The notes: generated from the sequence alone by a model not told the origin. A DNA stretch of 64,000 nucleotides from Paraglaciecola algarum (GCF_021532655.1 NZ_JAKGAS010000015.1:29609-93608), one strand, 5' to 3'; numbered from the stretch's first letter, positions 24,630 through 34,477 are shown. Made by a program: numbers and translations.

Positions 24630-27227
24630 TTATAATTTATCGTTCAACCAAGCATGTACAGAACTTAAAGCTGAATCTAAGTTTTCTGGCTGAGTTCCAC
24701 CAGCCTGAGCCATATCAGGACGTCCACCACCCTTACCGCCAACTTGTTGGGCAACAAAGTTTACTAACTCTCCCGCTTTCACTTTTGCGATGAGATCTTT
24801 GGTGACACCTACAATAAGACTCACTTTGTTAGTATCAGCTACCGCTAACACAATAATGGCACTAGATAATTGATTTTTAAAGTCATCAACCATAGCTCGT
24901 AAAGCTTTAGCTTCAACTCCTTGTAATTGAGTAGACAGCACTTTTATACCATTTATTTCAATCACTTGAGATAAAACATCTGCCCCAGCACTAGCTGCAA
25001 GTTGTTGCTTTAATTTATCTAGTTCTTTTTCAGTAGCTTTATTTCGCTCTAACATTTGCTCAATACGTGCGACTAGGCCATCTGGATCTGTTTTTAATAA
25101 ACCCGCTAACTTTGATATTTGTAGTTCGCGAGACTGCACAAACTCTACAGCCTTTTCTCCAGAAACCGCTTCAATTCTTCGAACGCCTGCGGCAATACCA
25201 CCCTCTGAAACAATCTTAAATAAACCAATCTCACCTGTACTTGTGACATGAGTGCCACCACATAGTTCCATTGAGAACTCTCCCATGGATACCACTCGTA
25301 CATCTTCTTCGTACTTTTCACCAAACAAAGCCATGGCCCCAGCAGCTTTTGCTTCTTCCAAGTTCATCAGTTTGGTTTGTAAAGTCTGATTCATTCGGAT
25401 CTGTTCGTTTACTAAAGTTTCTACCTTTTGTAACTCTTGGGCTGTAACTGCCTCAAAATGTGAAAAATCAAACCTTAATCTTTCATCAGTGACTAAAGAA
25501 CCTTTTTGATTTACATGTTCACCTAACACTTGTTTTAGGGCGGCATGCATCAAATGCGTAGCACTATGGTTTACTTTTATCGCTTCTCTGCGTTCAACAT
25601 CAAAAGCTACATTTACTTGCTCATTAAGCTTAAAGTTACCTGTTACAACACCTTTATGAGCAATGGCATTTCCTAGTTTTACCGTATCTTTAACCTCAAA
25701 AACACCGGTACTTGAGGTTAATTGCCCAGTGTCACCAATTTGACCACCAGACTCAGCATAAAAAGCACTTTGATCTAATACCACTACACCTTGTTGTCCG
25801 TCATTTATTAACTCTACAGACTTGCCTTCGGCAAACAATTCAATCACTTTTGCTTGGTGAGTTATTTTATCATAGCCCAAGAAGTCCGATGAGCAATTAG
25901 ACTTTAGTTGCTCATTGTAATCTGTATCAAATTGACTTGCCTGTTGCGCTCTTTTTCGCTGTGCATCCATTGCAGCTTTAAAGCCATCTTCATCAATCGT
26001 CAGGTTTTTCTCTCTGGCTACGTCATTGGTTAAATCAGCTGGAAATCCATAGGTATCATAAAGTTTAAAGACCACTTCACCTGGGATCACATCAGAGTCT
26101 AATTCTTTAATGGCATCGTTAAGAATATTCATGCCTCTTTCTAACGTACGAGAAAACTGCTCTTCCTCGGTTTTAAGTACTTTTTCAATTAACTGACGAT
26201 TATCTTTTAACTCTGGATAAGCATCGCCCATTTGAGTTTCAAGTGCAGCCACTAGGCGATAGAAAAACACATCGCTAGCACCCAGTTTATTACCATGTCT
26301 GACAGCACGCCTAATAATACGTCTAAGTACATATCCACGACCTTCATTTGAAGGTAAGACACCATCAGAAATCAAAAAGCTACAAGAACGAATATGATCA
26401 GCAATCACTCTAAGAGATTTATCTTGCTTGTCAGTTGCCCCGACAATTTTAGCCGTATCTTCAATTAAATTTTCAAATATATCGATTTCGTAATTACTAT
26501 GCACATTTTGAATTATGGCTGAAATACGCTCTAAGCCCATGCCAGTATCGATAGAAGGTTTTGGTAGAGGATCCATAGTGCCATCAGCTTGACGGTTAAA
26601 CTGCATGAAAACTAAATTCCAGATTTCGATAAATCTGTCACCGTCTTCTTCTGGTGTGCCTGGACGCCCCCCCCAAATATGCTCACCATGATCGTAAAAT
26701 ATTTCTGAACAAGGGCCACACGGACCGGTATCACCCATTGACCAAAAATTATCAGAGGTGCTAATCCGAATAATTTTATCTTCACTTAAACCAATTGTAT
26801 TAGCCCAAATGTCGAAAGCTTCATCATCTTCATGGTAAATCGTGACTAATAATTTTTCTGCTGGAAGTTTTAATTCTTTGGTTAAAAATTCCCAGGCAAA
26901 TTGAATGGCTTCAGTTTTAAAATAATCCCCAAAACTGAAGTTACCTAACATTTCAAAGAAAGTATGGTGTCTTGCCGTGTAACCTACATTTTCAAGATCA
27001 TTGTGTTTACCACCAGCACGAACACAACGTTGTGATGAAGTCGCTCGGTCATAACTGCGAGATTCAGTCCCTAAAAACACATCTTTGAACTGGTTCATCC
27101 CCGCATTTGTAAACAACAATGTTGGATCATCTCCTGGGACTAAAGACGAACTAGACACTTTTTGGTGCCCTTTTGAAGCGAAAAAATCTAAAAATGCGCA
27201 CCGAATCTCGGCGGTAGTCATACTCAT
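24630..27227 (-). CDS. alaS: Alanyl-tRNA synthetase
   Basis: 865 residues from ATG 27227, chosen because AGGA lies six bases ahead; TTG codons further upstream are in frame but lie over the ribosome binding site. Class II catalytic core motifs are present (MNQFKDVFLG, RCVRAGGKHNDLENVG). The editing domain has HSATHLMHAAL and CGGTH zinc-site motifs, and the C-terminal DHHA1 region has GGKGGGRPDMAQAGG. It charges and proofreads tRNA-Ala. Standard length (E. coli 876). recX lies upstream and csrA downstream. Confidence 0.97.
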   Translation of the reverse strand: MSMTTAEIRCAFLDFFASKGHQKVSSSSLVPGDDPTLLFTNAGMNQFKDVFLGTESRSYDRATSSQRCVRAGGKHNDLENVGYTARHHTFFEMLGNFSFGDYFKTEAIQFAWEFLTKELKLPAEKLLVTIYHEDDEAFDIWANTIGLSEDKIIRISTSDNFWSMGDTGPCGPCSEIFYDHGEHIWGGRPGTPEEDGDRFIEIWNLVFMQFNRQADGTMDPLPKPSIDTGMGLERISAIIQNVHSNYEIDIFENLIEDTAKIVGATDKQDKSLRVIADHIRSCSFLISDGVLPSNEGRGYVLRRIIRRAVRHGNKLGASDVFFYRLVAALETQMGDAYPELKDNRQLIEKVLKTEEEQFSRTLERGMNILNDAIKELDSDVIPGEVVFKLYDTYGFPADLTNDVAREKNLTIDEDGFKAAMDAQRKRAQQASQFDTDYNEQLKSNCSSDFLGYDKITHQAKVIELFAEGKSVELINDGQQGVVVLDQSAFYAESGGQIGDTGQLTSSTGVFEVKDTVKLGNAIAHKGVVTGNFKLNEQVNVAFDVERREAIKVNHSATHLMHAALKQVLGEHVNQKGSLVTDERLRFDFSHFEAVTAQELQKVETLVNEQIRMNQTLQTKLMNLEEAKAAGAMALFGEKYEEDVRVVSMGEFSMELCGGTHVTSTGEIGLFKIVSEGGIAAGVRRIEAVSGEKAVEFVQSRELQISKLAGLLKTDPDGLVARIEQMLERNKATEKELDKLKQQLAASAGADVLSQVIEINGIKVLSTQLQGVEAKALRAMVDDFKNQLSSAIIVLAVADTNKVSLIVGVTKDLIAKVKAGELVNFVAQQVGGKGGGRPDMAQAGGTQPENLDSALSSVHAWLNDKL

Positions 27228-27345
27228 CAACAATCCTGAAATATAATAATTATTAGGTTAATAAAAAAGGCGCAATCCATTACCACACCTGCTTGTGGGC
27301 GCAACGATATCACGATTACACTGTGCTTGTTAAGTTGTTCACCTG

Positions 27346-27801
27346 CTATTTTTCAACTGATTCAAGAGCATAGCTAATTTGCTCTTGGCTAAAACCTCGA
27401 TAATACATAAACCTTTGTTGTTTTTGCCGAGCTTTCCAGTCAGTTCCAGCTTCCTCAGAAAAACGTTTGATAAATACTTTTTTGGCTAGTTCGAACCAAT
27501 CAATTTGTGCCTCTTTAAACATATTAGCTATGACATCTGGATCGATATCGTGCTCTTTCAACTCTTGCAATATTCTTCTCTGGCCAACCCCTTTGCCTGT
27601 GCGAGTTCTGATCAAAGATTCAGTAAACCTTTGATCACTTTGAATATTAGATTCACAAAATTTAGCTATCCACTGCCGACATTCGTCAGGTTCAAAATCA
27701 CGTTCTATTAGCTTTTTAAAGAGTTCACTTTTACTATGTTCTCGCCTTGCCAATAATCGAGTAATAGTATGTTTGATGATTTTAATGTTATTCTCTGCCA
27801 T
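27346..27801 (-). CDS. recX: RecA modulator RecX
   Basis: 151 residues of three-helix repeats typical of RecX: ITRLLARREHSKSELFKKLIERDF, then GVGQRRILQELKEHDI, and a C-terminal KQQRFMYYRGFSQEQISYALE. It binds inside the RecA filament groove and limits recombination. In most relatives recA lies directly upstream; here the upstream neighbour is a divergent acyltransferase-like gene 59 bases away, so recX must have its own promoter. Confidence 0.93.
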   Translation of the reverse strand: MAENNIKIIKHTITRLLARREHSKSELFKKLIERDFEPDECRQWIAKFCESNIQSDQRFTESLIRTRTGKGVGQRRILQELKEHDIDPDVIANMFKEAQIDWFELAKKVFIKRFSEEAGTDWKARQKQQRFMYYRGFSQEQISYALESVEK

Positions 27802-27860
27802 ATTATTAAGGGAAATAAACTTAGCTAATTAAATGTTGACTTTAAGGATGCAAAAAATCA

Positions 27861-29009
27861 GTGTTTAGCGTCAAATTTATCACCTCAATTGAGAAAATAG
27901 GACAAAGTGTTTGGGATGACATTGCCCAAGACACTAACCCATTTTGTAAATACACCTTTCTGCACGCCTTAGAAAGCTCTAAGTCCGTTGGTCAAGGGTC
28001 AGGTTGGTTCGTGCAACACCTGATCATATATCAAAACCAACAAGCTGTGGGGATTTTACCTTTATACAAAAAAACACATAGTTACGGCGAATATGTGTTC
28101 GATTTTGCTTGGGCAAACACCTATCGCCAATATGGCCTAACATATTACCCCAAACTGGTTGCAAGTATTCCATTCACTCCGGTAACAGGTGCTAGGTTAA
28201 TGCTAAAGCCTGACATTGACCAAACTGAAATTATCCCGTTAATTTGCGAAAAGTTACAGGCTCATATCAAACAAAATGCTATGTCTTCTATGCATTGGTT
28301 GTTCGTAGAGGAAGAACTATCAAACTCCTTAGCAGAACAAAACCACCTAAAACGCCATTCAGTGCAATTTCAATGGTTTAATCGAGATTACAGTAGTTTT
28401 GAAAATTATTTAAATCATTTACATTCCCGCCGACGAAAACGCATAAAAAAAGAACGCCAGGCATTATTAGATGCCGATGTTGCAGTAAAAAGACTGCATG
28501 GAAATGCTTTAACCCAAGAAGATTTAGCGTTTTTTTATGAGTGTTATCAGCAAACCTACTTAAAGCGCAGTGGCCATCAAGGTTATCTAACTAAGGAGTT
28601 TTTTAATCAAATATTTGCCAACATGCGGGAGAATTTAATGTTGGTATGTGCATCTAAAGATAATACTCCGGTAGCCAGTGCTTTATTTGTTTTTGATAAC
28701 AAACAACTTTGTGGTCGATATTGGGGGGCGTTAACTGAAGTCGATAAATTACATTTTGAATGTTGTTATTATCAAGGTATTGAGTTTTGCATCGAACAGA
28801 ATATCTCGCAATTTAATCCAGGGACTCAAGGTGAACATAAAATTTTAAGGGGGTTTGAACCGACTTATTGCTACTCCAATCATTGGTTAAAACAGCAAGC
28901 TTTCCATGAAGGGGTAGAGCGTTTTATTAAGCAAGAAGATATCCAGCTCGCAGAATACAAAACTAACGCAGACAAGTTATTACCGTTTAAGCAATTAGAA
29001 AATAAATAA
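27861..29009 (+). CDS. COG3146-type predicted acyltransferase (GNAT/FemAB-like)
   Basis: 382 residues with the features of the 'peptidogalycan biosynthesis/recognition' GNAT-like family: NPFCKYTFLHALESSKSVG near the start, the central YWGALTEVDKLHFECCYYQGIEFCIEQ, and ISQFNPGTQGEHKILRGFEPTYCYSNHWL near the end. These conserved blocks are recognisable, but the reaction is not established. It is divergent from recX and convergent with the DUF938 gene, ending 6 bases from its stop with no terminator between them. GTG/ATG choice is not in doubt. Confidence 0.8.
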   Translation: MFSVKFITSIEKIGQSVWDDIAQDTNPFCKYTFLHALESSKSVGQGSGWFVQHLIIYQNQQAVGILPLYKKTHSYGEYVFDFAWANTYRQYGLTYYPKLVASIPFTPVTGARLMLKPDIDQTEIIPLICEKLQAHIKQNAMSSMHWLFVEEELSNSLAEQNHLKRHSVQFQWFNRDYSSFENYLNHLHSRRRKRIKKERQALLDADVAVKRLHGNALTQEDLAFFYECYQQTYLKRSGHQGYLTKEFFNQIFANMRENLMLVCASKDNTPVASALFVFDNKQLCGRYWGALTEVDKLHFECCYYQGIEFCIEQNISQFNPGTQGEHKILRGFEPTYCYSNHWLKQQAFHEGVERFIKQEDIQLAEYKTNADKLLPFKQLENK

Positions 29010-29015
29010 TCAGAG

Positions 29016-29630
29016 TTACTTTCGCCAAACAAGCAACATATTATTTGCTGGCATCTTATTCTGTTCAACTAAAGACAAACCTACCGCCCACTCTTGTAAC
29101 TGCTCAATTGACTGGATCCCGCCACAGTGTTGGCCTTTAAGATGTTGATCAAAAACCCGATTAGACTCGCTTGTATACTGGCCATTTATATTAAATGGCC
29201 CATATTGGCAAAATACACCTTCAGCAGGTAAATGTTCACCGACCAGCTGCATCATCTGCTGAGCTTCATGGGGCTGCATGATATGAGTAGAGTTTGCGGT
29301 GAACACAGCATCAAACTCAGCATTTGTTAAACCTTTGTGCTCAAGTGAGCTATTAGGCCAATCATGCTGCCCTATTTTAAAGTTTATCGGCGATCGTAAA
29401 TTAACTGCTTGGGTCTCTTTCAGCCATAAATGAATTCCATCATGATTCGCCAATAAGTCACTTGTTTGCCACACAAGGTGAGATAAATTAGGTGCAAAAA
29501 AAGCAGCATGTTGCCCAGTACCAGAACCTATTTCTAACACCTGTTTAGATTGAGAAAATACTCTTTGCAACACATTTAAAATGGGTTGCTTGTTATTTTC
29601 ACAAGCCTGACTATAAGGTTTATTGCTCAC
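29016..29630 (-). CDS. DUF938-family SAM-dependent methyltransferase-like protein
   Basis: 204 residues with a GTG start preceded by AAAGGTAG. Motif I of a class I methyltransferase is clear (VLEIGSGTGQHAAFFA), then FDAVFTANSTHIMQPHEAQQMM and FCQYGPFNINGQYTSESNRVFD, a signature of DUF938. Substrate unknown. It begins 10 bases after metH ends on the same strand, so it is probably co-transcribed with methionine genes that regenerate the SAM precursor. Confidence 0.85.
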   Translation of the reverse strand: MSNKPYSQACENNKQPILNVLQRVFSQSKQVLEIGSGTGQHAAFFAPNLSHLVWQTSDLLANHDGIHLWLKETQAVNLRSPINFKIGQHDWPNSSLEHKGLTNAEFDAVFTANSTHIMQPHEAQQMMQLVGEHLPAEGVFCQYGPFNINGQYTSESNRVFDQHLKGQHCGGIQSIEQLQEWAVGLSLVEQNKMPANNMLLVWRK

Positions 29631-29640
29631 AGAACTACCT

Positions 29641-32301
29641 TTATTGAATATTTGGCCCTAACCATTTTTCCGCTTCAAGCCTGTCCCAATTTTTACGAGC
29701 TGCGTAATCCAATAACTGATCGTCTTGGATTTGAGCAACAGCAAAATAACGACTTTCTGGATGAGAAAAATAGAAACCAGACACAGCTGCACCTGGCCAC
29801 ATGGCATAACTTTCAGTCAGTTGCATTCCAGTGTGTTTTTCAGCGTCTAATAAATCCCAAATCAATTGCTTTTCAGTATGTTCAGGACATGCGGCGTAAC
29901 CTGGAGCAGGCCGTATACCTTGATACTTCTCACGAATTAATTCTTCATTACTTAAGCTTTCATTAGGTACGTAAGCCCAAATTTCTTTACGTACTTTTTC
30001 ATGTAGGTATTCAGCAAAGGCTTCTGCTAACCTATCAGCAATAGCTTTAACCATAATGCCGTTGTAATCATCTCCATCCTCAATATAGGCCTGAGCAAGC
30101 TCATCTTCACCTATACCTGCTGTCACTGCAAAGGCACCAACATAATCGGCTTTGTTAGAGTGTTTAGGGGCTACAAAGTCGCTTAAACAGTTGTTTGCAC
30201 CTTTTGGTTTTTCAGTTTGTTGACGTAAGTGATGGGCAATATGAGCCACTGACTTACGGTTTTCGTCAGTATAAATCTCGATGTCATCTTGCACACTATT
30301 AGCAGGGAAAATTCCCATCACGCCTTTTGCTTGTAGCTTGCCATTTTTACTGCCACCTTCACATAAAGATTTAAGCAGGTCTTGTGCATCATCAAACAAG
30401 CTCTGGGCTTCTTTACCTACCACTTCATCTTGCAAAATACGTGGGTAACGCCCAGCTAAAGACCAGGTTAGAAAAAAAGGTGTCCAATCGATATAGTCTA
30501 TTAATTCTGATAACTCTACATCAACAGGTATAACACCTAATTTTTTAGGCTTGGGTGGTTGATAACTGCTCCAGTCAAAATCAAAAGCGTTGGCTCTAGC
30601 TTGCTCTAAAGTGACAGGGCGAGTACGAGGCTTTTTGTTGGCGTGTTGTACACGTACTTTTTCATATTCAGCATCTAACTCTTTTGCGTAGTTAGCCCGA
30701 TTCTCGGCTGAAATTAATTTTTGACACACACCCACCGCACGACTGGCGTTGGGCACGTAAACTACAGGCTGTTGATAGTTTTGTTCAATTTTAACTGCGG
30801 TATGGGCTTTTGACGTTGTCGCGCCACCAATCAATAAAGGTAAATCAAAATCTAAACGCTGCATCTCTTTGGCCACATAGACCATTTCATCTAACGATGG
30901 AGTAATTAGCCCAGACAAGCCAATCATGTCGACCTTTTCATCTTTAGCCACTTGTAAAATTTTGGCGCAGGGCACCATCACGCCTAGATCGATAATTTCA
31001 AAGTTATTACATTGTAAAACCACGCCCACAATGTTTTTACCTATGTCGTGTACATCACCTTTTACTGTGGCTAATAAAATTTTGCCATTGCTGCTGCCTT
31101 GATCTTTCTCCTTTTCAATAAAGGGATTAAGATAAGCCACAGCTTTTTTCATCACCCGAGCAGACTTAACTACTTGGGGTAAAAACATTTTGCCTTCACC
31201 AAACAAATCGCCCACTACATTCATGCCATCCATCAGTGGCCCTTCAATCACATGTAGTGGTTTATCTGCTTCTAGTCTTGCAGCTTCAGTATCTTCTTCT
31301 ATGAAATCCATGATGCCGCGAACCAAAGCATGCTCTAGACGCTTATTTACCGGTAATTCGCGCCATTCTAAGTTATCTTTAACAACTGCTTTTCCGTCAC
31401 CTTGATACTTTGGAGCGAGCTCTAATAATTTATCAGTTGCGTCTGGATGACGATTAAGGATCACATCTTCAACCGCTTCTTTTAATTCGGCTGGTATTTG
31501 ATCGTATACCTCTAATTGTCCTGCGTTAACTATACCCATATCCATGCCAGCTTTTATCGCATGGAATAAAAATACCGAATGCATGGCTTCACGAACTGGG
31601 TTATTCCCTCGAAATGAGAAAGACACATTAGACAAGCCACCAGAGACATGGCAATGAGGTAAATTTTGCCTAATTTTTCTAGTCGCATTAATAAAATCTA
31701 AGGCATAGTTATTGTGTTCTTCAATACCTGTTGCAACCGCGAATATATTTGGATCAAAAATAATATCTTGCGGTGGAAAACCAATTTTTTCAGTTAACAA
31801 TTTATAACTACGCTGGCAAATCTCAAACTTACGGTCTTCTGTATCCGCTTGTCCCACCTCATCAAAAGCCATAACAACTGTGGCAGCACCATATCGCTTT
31901 AATAACTTAGCTTGATGTAAAAAGTTTTCTTCCCCTTCTTTCAAACTAATAGAGTTAACTATGGCTTTACCTTGTACGCACTTAAGTCCTGCTTCTATTA
32001 CCGACCATTTAGATGAATCGATCATAATAGGTACACGAGATATATCTGGTTCTGAAGCGATCAGATTCAAAAAACGAGTCATGGCAGCTTCTGAATCCAA
32101 CATGGCTTCATCCATGTTGATATCGATAATTTGTGCACCGTTTTCCACTTGTTGGCGTGCCACATCTAGGGCTTTTTCATAATCATCTTCTAATATCAAA
32201 CGTTTGAACATGGCAGAGCCAGTTACATTGGTTCTTTCTCCAACGTTGATAAAGTTAGCCGAGGCCTGAGATGGTTGCTCTAACATATCTTCTTGTTTCA
32301 T
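29641..32301 (-). CDS. metH: Cobalamin-dependent methionine synthase, folate/B12/activation modules (second polypeptide)
   Basis: About 886 residues from ATG 32301. The frame is open from GTG 32310, immediately after the TAG of the preceding gene. Domains: pterin-binding barrel starting NVGERTNVTGS, cobalamin cap and Rossmann domain with VKGDVHDIGKN (the His that ligates cobalt), and the SAM-dependent reactivation domain (APGYAACPEHTEK). These correspond to E. coli MetH from about residue 354 onward. The homocysteine module is a separate upstream polypeptide in the same reading frame. The start at 32301 is preferred because AGGTGG, which includes part of the upstream TAG, is five bases ahead of it. 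Confidence 0.95.
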   Translation of the reverse strand: MKQEDMLEQPSQASANFINVGERTNVTGSAMFKRLILEDDYEKALDVARQQVENGAQIIDINMDEAMLDSEAAMTRFLNLIASEPDISRVPIMIDSSKWSVIEAGLKCVQGKAIVNSISLKEGEENFLHQAKLLKRYGAATVVMAFDEVGQADTEDRKFEICQRSYKLLTEKIGFPPQDIIFDPNIFAVATGIEEHNNYALDFINATRKIRQNLPHCHVSGGLSNVSFSFRGNNPVREAMHSVFLFHAIKAGMDMGIVNAGQLEVYDQIPAELKEAVEDVILNRHPDATDKLLELAPKYQGDGKAVVKDNLEWRELPVNKRLEHALVRGIMDFIEEDTEAARLEADKPLHVIEGPLMDGMNVVGDLFGEGKMFLPQVVKSARVMKKAVAYLNPFIEKEKDQGSSNGKILLATVKGDVHDIGKNIVGVVLQCNNFEIIDLGVMVPCAKILQVAKDEKVDMIGLSGLITPSLDEMVYVAKEMQRLDFDLPLLIGGATTSKAHTAVKIEQNYQQPVVYVPNASRAVGVCQKLISAENRANYAKELDAEYEKVRVQHANKKPRTRPVTLEQARANAFDFDWSSYQPPKPKKLGVIPVDVELSELIDYIDWTPFFLTWSLAGRYPRILQDEVVGKEAQSLFDDAQDLLKSLCEGGSKNGKLQAKGVMGIFPANSVQDDIEIYTDENRKSVAHIAHHLRQQTEKPKGANNCLSDFVAPKHSNKADYVGAFAVTAGIGEDELAQAYIEDGDDYNGIMVKAIADRLAEAFAEYLHEKVRKEIWAYVPNESLSNEELIREKYQGIRPAPGYAACPEHTEKQLIWDLLDAEKHTGMQLTESYAMWPGAAVSGFYFSHPESRYFAVAQIQDDQLLDYAARKNWDRLEAEKWLGPNIQ

Positions 32302-32310
32302 CATAACCAC

Positions 32311-33369
32311 CTACAGGACAAAAGGTTCTAAACCAGACAAGCGCATTTTCACGTCTCGTTTTGGAATTTTTCTTGGGGCATAGTCTTTTACTGCTTCAGA
32401 TATGGCCGCAATGTGTTGAGGCGTACTACCGCAGCAGCCTCCTACGATATTTAACAACCCTGACGCTGCCCATTCTTTAATATGTGACGCCATTTCGTCT
32501 GGCCCCATATCATATTCACCAAACTCATTAGGTAGACCGGCATTAGGATGAGCTGAGACTAAACATTCACTCACGTTAGAAATTTCTTCTACATATTGTC
32601 TCAATAAATCTGGACCTAAAGCACAATTTAACCCAAAGCTAAAAGGGGCAACATGATTCATTGAATAATAAAAAGCTTCTGCGGTTTGGCCAGATAAGGT
32701 ACGTCCTGACGCATCAGTAATAGTGCCTGAAATCATGACTGGCAAGGTAAGTTTTAGTTCTTCGAAAACGGTTTGAATAGCAAAAACCGAAGCTTTAGCG
32801 TTTAACGTATCAAAAATGGTTTCAACCATAATTAAATCCACACCGCCTTCAATTAAGCCATGAGTGGCTTCAACGTAAGCTTCAACCAGTTCATCAAAGG
32901 TGACATTGCGAAAACCAGGGTCATTCACATCAGGTGAAATGGAAGCTGTTCGACTAGTCGGCCCTAATACGCCCGCAACAAATCTAGGCTTTTCCGGAGT
33001 CAAAGCGGTGTATTTTTCTGCGGCCTTTTTAGCTAACTTGGCGGCTTCAAAGTTAATCTCTTTAGCCAAGTCTTGCATATGATAATCAGCCATCGAAATA
33101 CTAGTGGCATTAAAGGTATTGGTTTCGACTATGTCAGTACCAGCTGCAAAATATGCACAATGAATATCAAAGATAATATCCGGTTGAGTCAACACTAATA
33201 AATCGTTGTTACCTTTTACATCTGAGGCCCAGTCGGCGAAACGCGTTCCTCGGTAATCTTGCTCTTCAAGCTTATGATCTTGGATCATAGTACCCATAGC
33301 GCCGTCTAGTAACAAAATTCGCTGCTGAGCTGCTTCTATTAAATTCTGTTGTATTGTTAGTTGACTCAA
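32311..33369 (-). CDS. metH: Methionine synthase homocysteine-binding module (first polypeptide)
   Basis: 352 residues matching the N-terminal module of MetH. It has the zinc ligands C249 (GLNCALG) and C312-C313 (GGCCGSTP), plus LLDGAMGTMIQ at the start. It ends MRLSGLEPFVL then TAG, exactly at the linker where E. coli MetH continues from SGLEP into the folate module. The TAG is in frame with the second polypeptide. The chain is complete as a domain, so it can probably act in trans with the downstream product to methylate homocysteine. Confidence 0.94.
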   Translation of the reverse strand: MSQLTIQQNLIEAAQQRILLLDGAMGTMIQDHKLEEQDYRGTRFADWASDVKGNNDLLVLTQPDIIFDIHCAYFAAGTDIVETNTFNATSISMADYHMQDLAKEINFEAAKLAKKAAEKYTALTPEKPRFVAGVLGPTSRTASISPDVNDPGFRNVTFDELVEAYVEATHGLIEGGVDLIMVETIFDTLNAKASVFAIQTVFEELKLTLPVMISGTITDASGRTLSGQTAEAFYYSMNHVAPFSFGLNCALGPDLLRQYVEEISNVSECLVSAHPNAGLPNEFGEYDMGPDEMASHIKEWAASGLLNIVGGCCGSTPQHIAAISEAVKDYAPRKIPKRDVKMRLSGLEPFVL

Positions 33370-33467
33370 TTTAAGTCCTCTTATTATTCATTTTCTTGAC
33401 TCTTTTTTAGAACAAAAATTTATTCAGACGTTTTAGTCAGAATTTACTTTCATTCCGACGCCCCATT

Positions 33468-34388
33468 CTATTCAGAGAGTTGTGTCAAATCATAAGGAGT
33501 AGTTTGATACACGTAATAATTAAGCCAATTGGTAAACAACAAACTACCATGAGCGCGCCAGCTTACCATTGGTTTTTTTGATGGGTCGTCTTGCTCAAAA
33601 TAATTGACTGGCAGAACAGGCTCTCCTCCTGCCTGAATATCTCTTTGGTACTCTTGCTTTAAGCTGTCTGGATCATATTCTGGGTGTCCCGTGACAAATA
33701 CCAACCTTTTATCTTGAGAAGCTACAATATAAGCGCCCCCTTCTTTAGACGTTGCTAATACATTCAACTCTTCAACTGAGTTATAATCCTCTAAGCTTAT
33801 TTCACCATAACGCGACTGAGGGGCAAAAAAAGCAGGGTCAAACCCACGTAATAACTCATCATGTTCATTTTGAACAAAGTGTTGATATATTCCACTTAAC
33901 TTTTGCTCCCGCAAACCTCTGAATTTGCCAAAATAGTGAAACATTGCAGCATGGGCAGCCCAGCAAGAAAACAAAGTAGATTGCACATTTTTACGGGCCC
34001 AATCCATGATCACCTGCATTTTGTCCCAATACTTCACATCATGATAATCCAAGTGAGCCAAAGGGGCACCAGTAACAATTAAGCCGTCATATTGTTTATA
34101 AGCAATATCGTCAAACTGCACATAGAAGTTATCCATGTGTGCTTTAGGTGTATTTTTGGGCGCTTGATTGTCTATACGGATCAAATCAATATTGACCTGC
34201 AATGAGGTATTAGATAACAGTCTTAAAAACTGTAATTCAGTTTCCATTTTATTCGGCATTAAATTTAAAATACCCACTTCCATAGGCCTAATGTCTTGAG
34301 TAGCCGCACGACACGTATCCATCACAAAGATATTTTCTTTGTGTAACTCACTTTGTGCAGGCAAATCGCTAGGGATCCGAATAGGCAT
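33468..34388 (-). CDS. metA: Homoserine O-succinyltransferase (MetA family; acetyl specificity possible)
   Basis: 306 residues, the usual MetA length. The catalytic cysteine is C142 in LFSCWAAHAAMFHYFG; the His/Glu pair is in VTGHPEYDPDSL. The start MPIRIPSDLPA is the family N-terminus, with TTGGAG as ribosome binding site. It acylates homoserine in the first committed step of methionine synthesis. Acyl-CoA choice (succinyl or acetyl) cannot be told safely from the sequence. A MetJ operator lies about 70 bases upstream, and metH follows on the same strand. Confidence 0.95.
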   Translation of the reverse strand: MPIRIPSDLPAQSELHKENIFVMDTCRAATQDIRPMEVGILNLMPNKMETELQFLRLLSNTSLQVNIDLIRIDNQAPKNTPKAHMDNFYVQFDDIAYKQYDGLIVTGAPLAHLDYHDVKYWDKMQVIMDWARKNVQSTLFSCWAAHAAMFHYFGKFRGLREQKLSGIYQHFVQNEHDELLRGFDPAFFAPQSRYGEISLEDYNSVEELNVLATSKEGGAYIVASQDKRLVFVTGHPEYDPDSLKQEYQRDIQAGGEPVLPVNYFEQDDPSKKPMVSWRAHGSLLFTNWLNYYVYQTTPYDLTQLSE

Positions 34389-34453
34389 AATGACTCCAAG
34401 ACTGAATATAATGTTTTTTAATTTCGCTTAATAAGGCAAAAATGTCAACATCT

Positions 34454-34477
34454 TTACGTCTAGACGTCTAAATGAAA
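34454..34477. promoter_or_regulatory. MetJ operator (tandem met boxes) upstream of metA
   Basis: Three adjacent 8-mers, TTACGTCT, AGACGTCT and AAATGAAA; the middle one is the exact met-box consensus and the first matches 6 of 8. MetJ with SAM binds such tandem repeats and represses metA in gammaproteobacteria. Position relative to metA (66-89 bases upstream of its ATG) fits a promoter operator. Confidence 0.82.

Noticed and set aside
29641..33369. metH as a simple nonsense-mutated pseudogene
   Set aside because: Both parts keep all key residues, the break is exactly at a module boundary, and the TAG is part of a good ribosome binding site for the second part.
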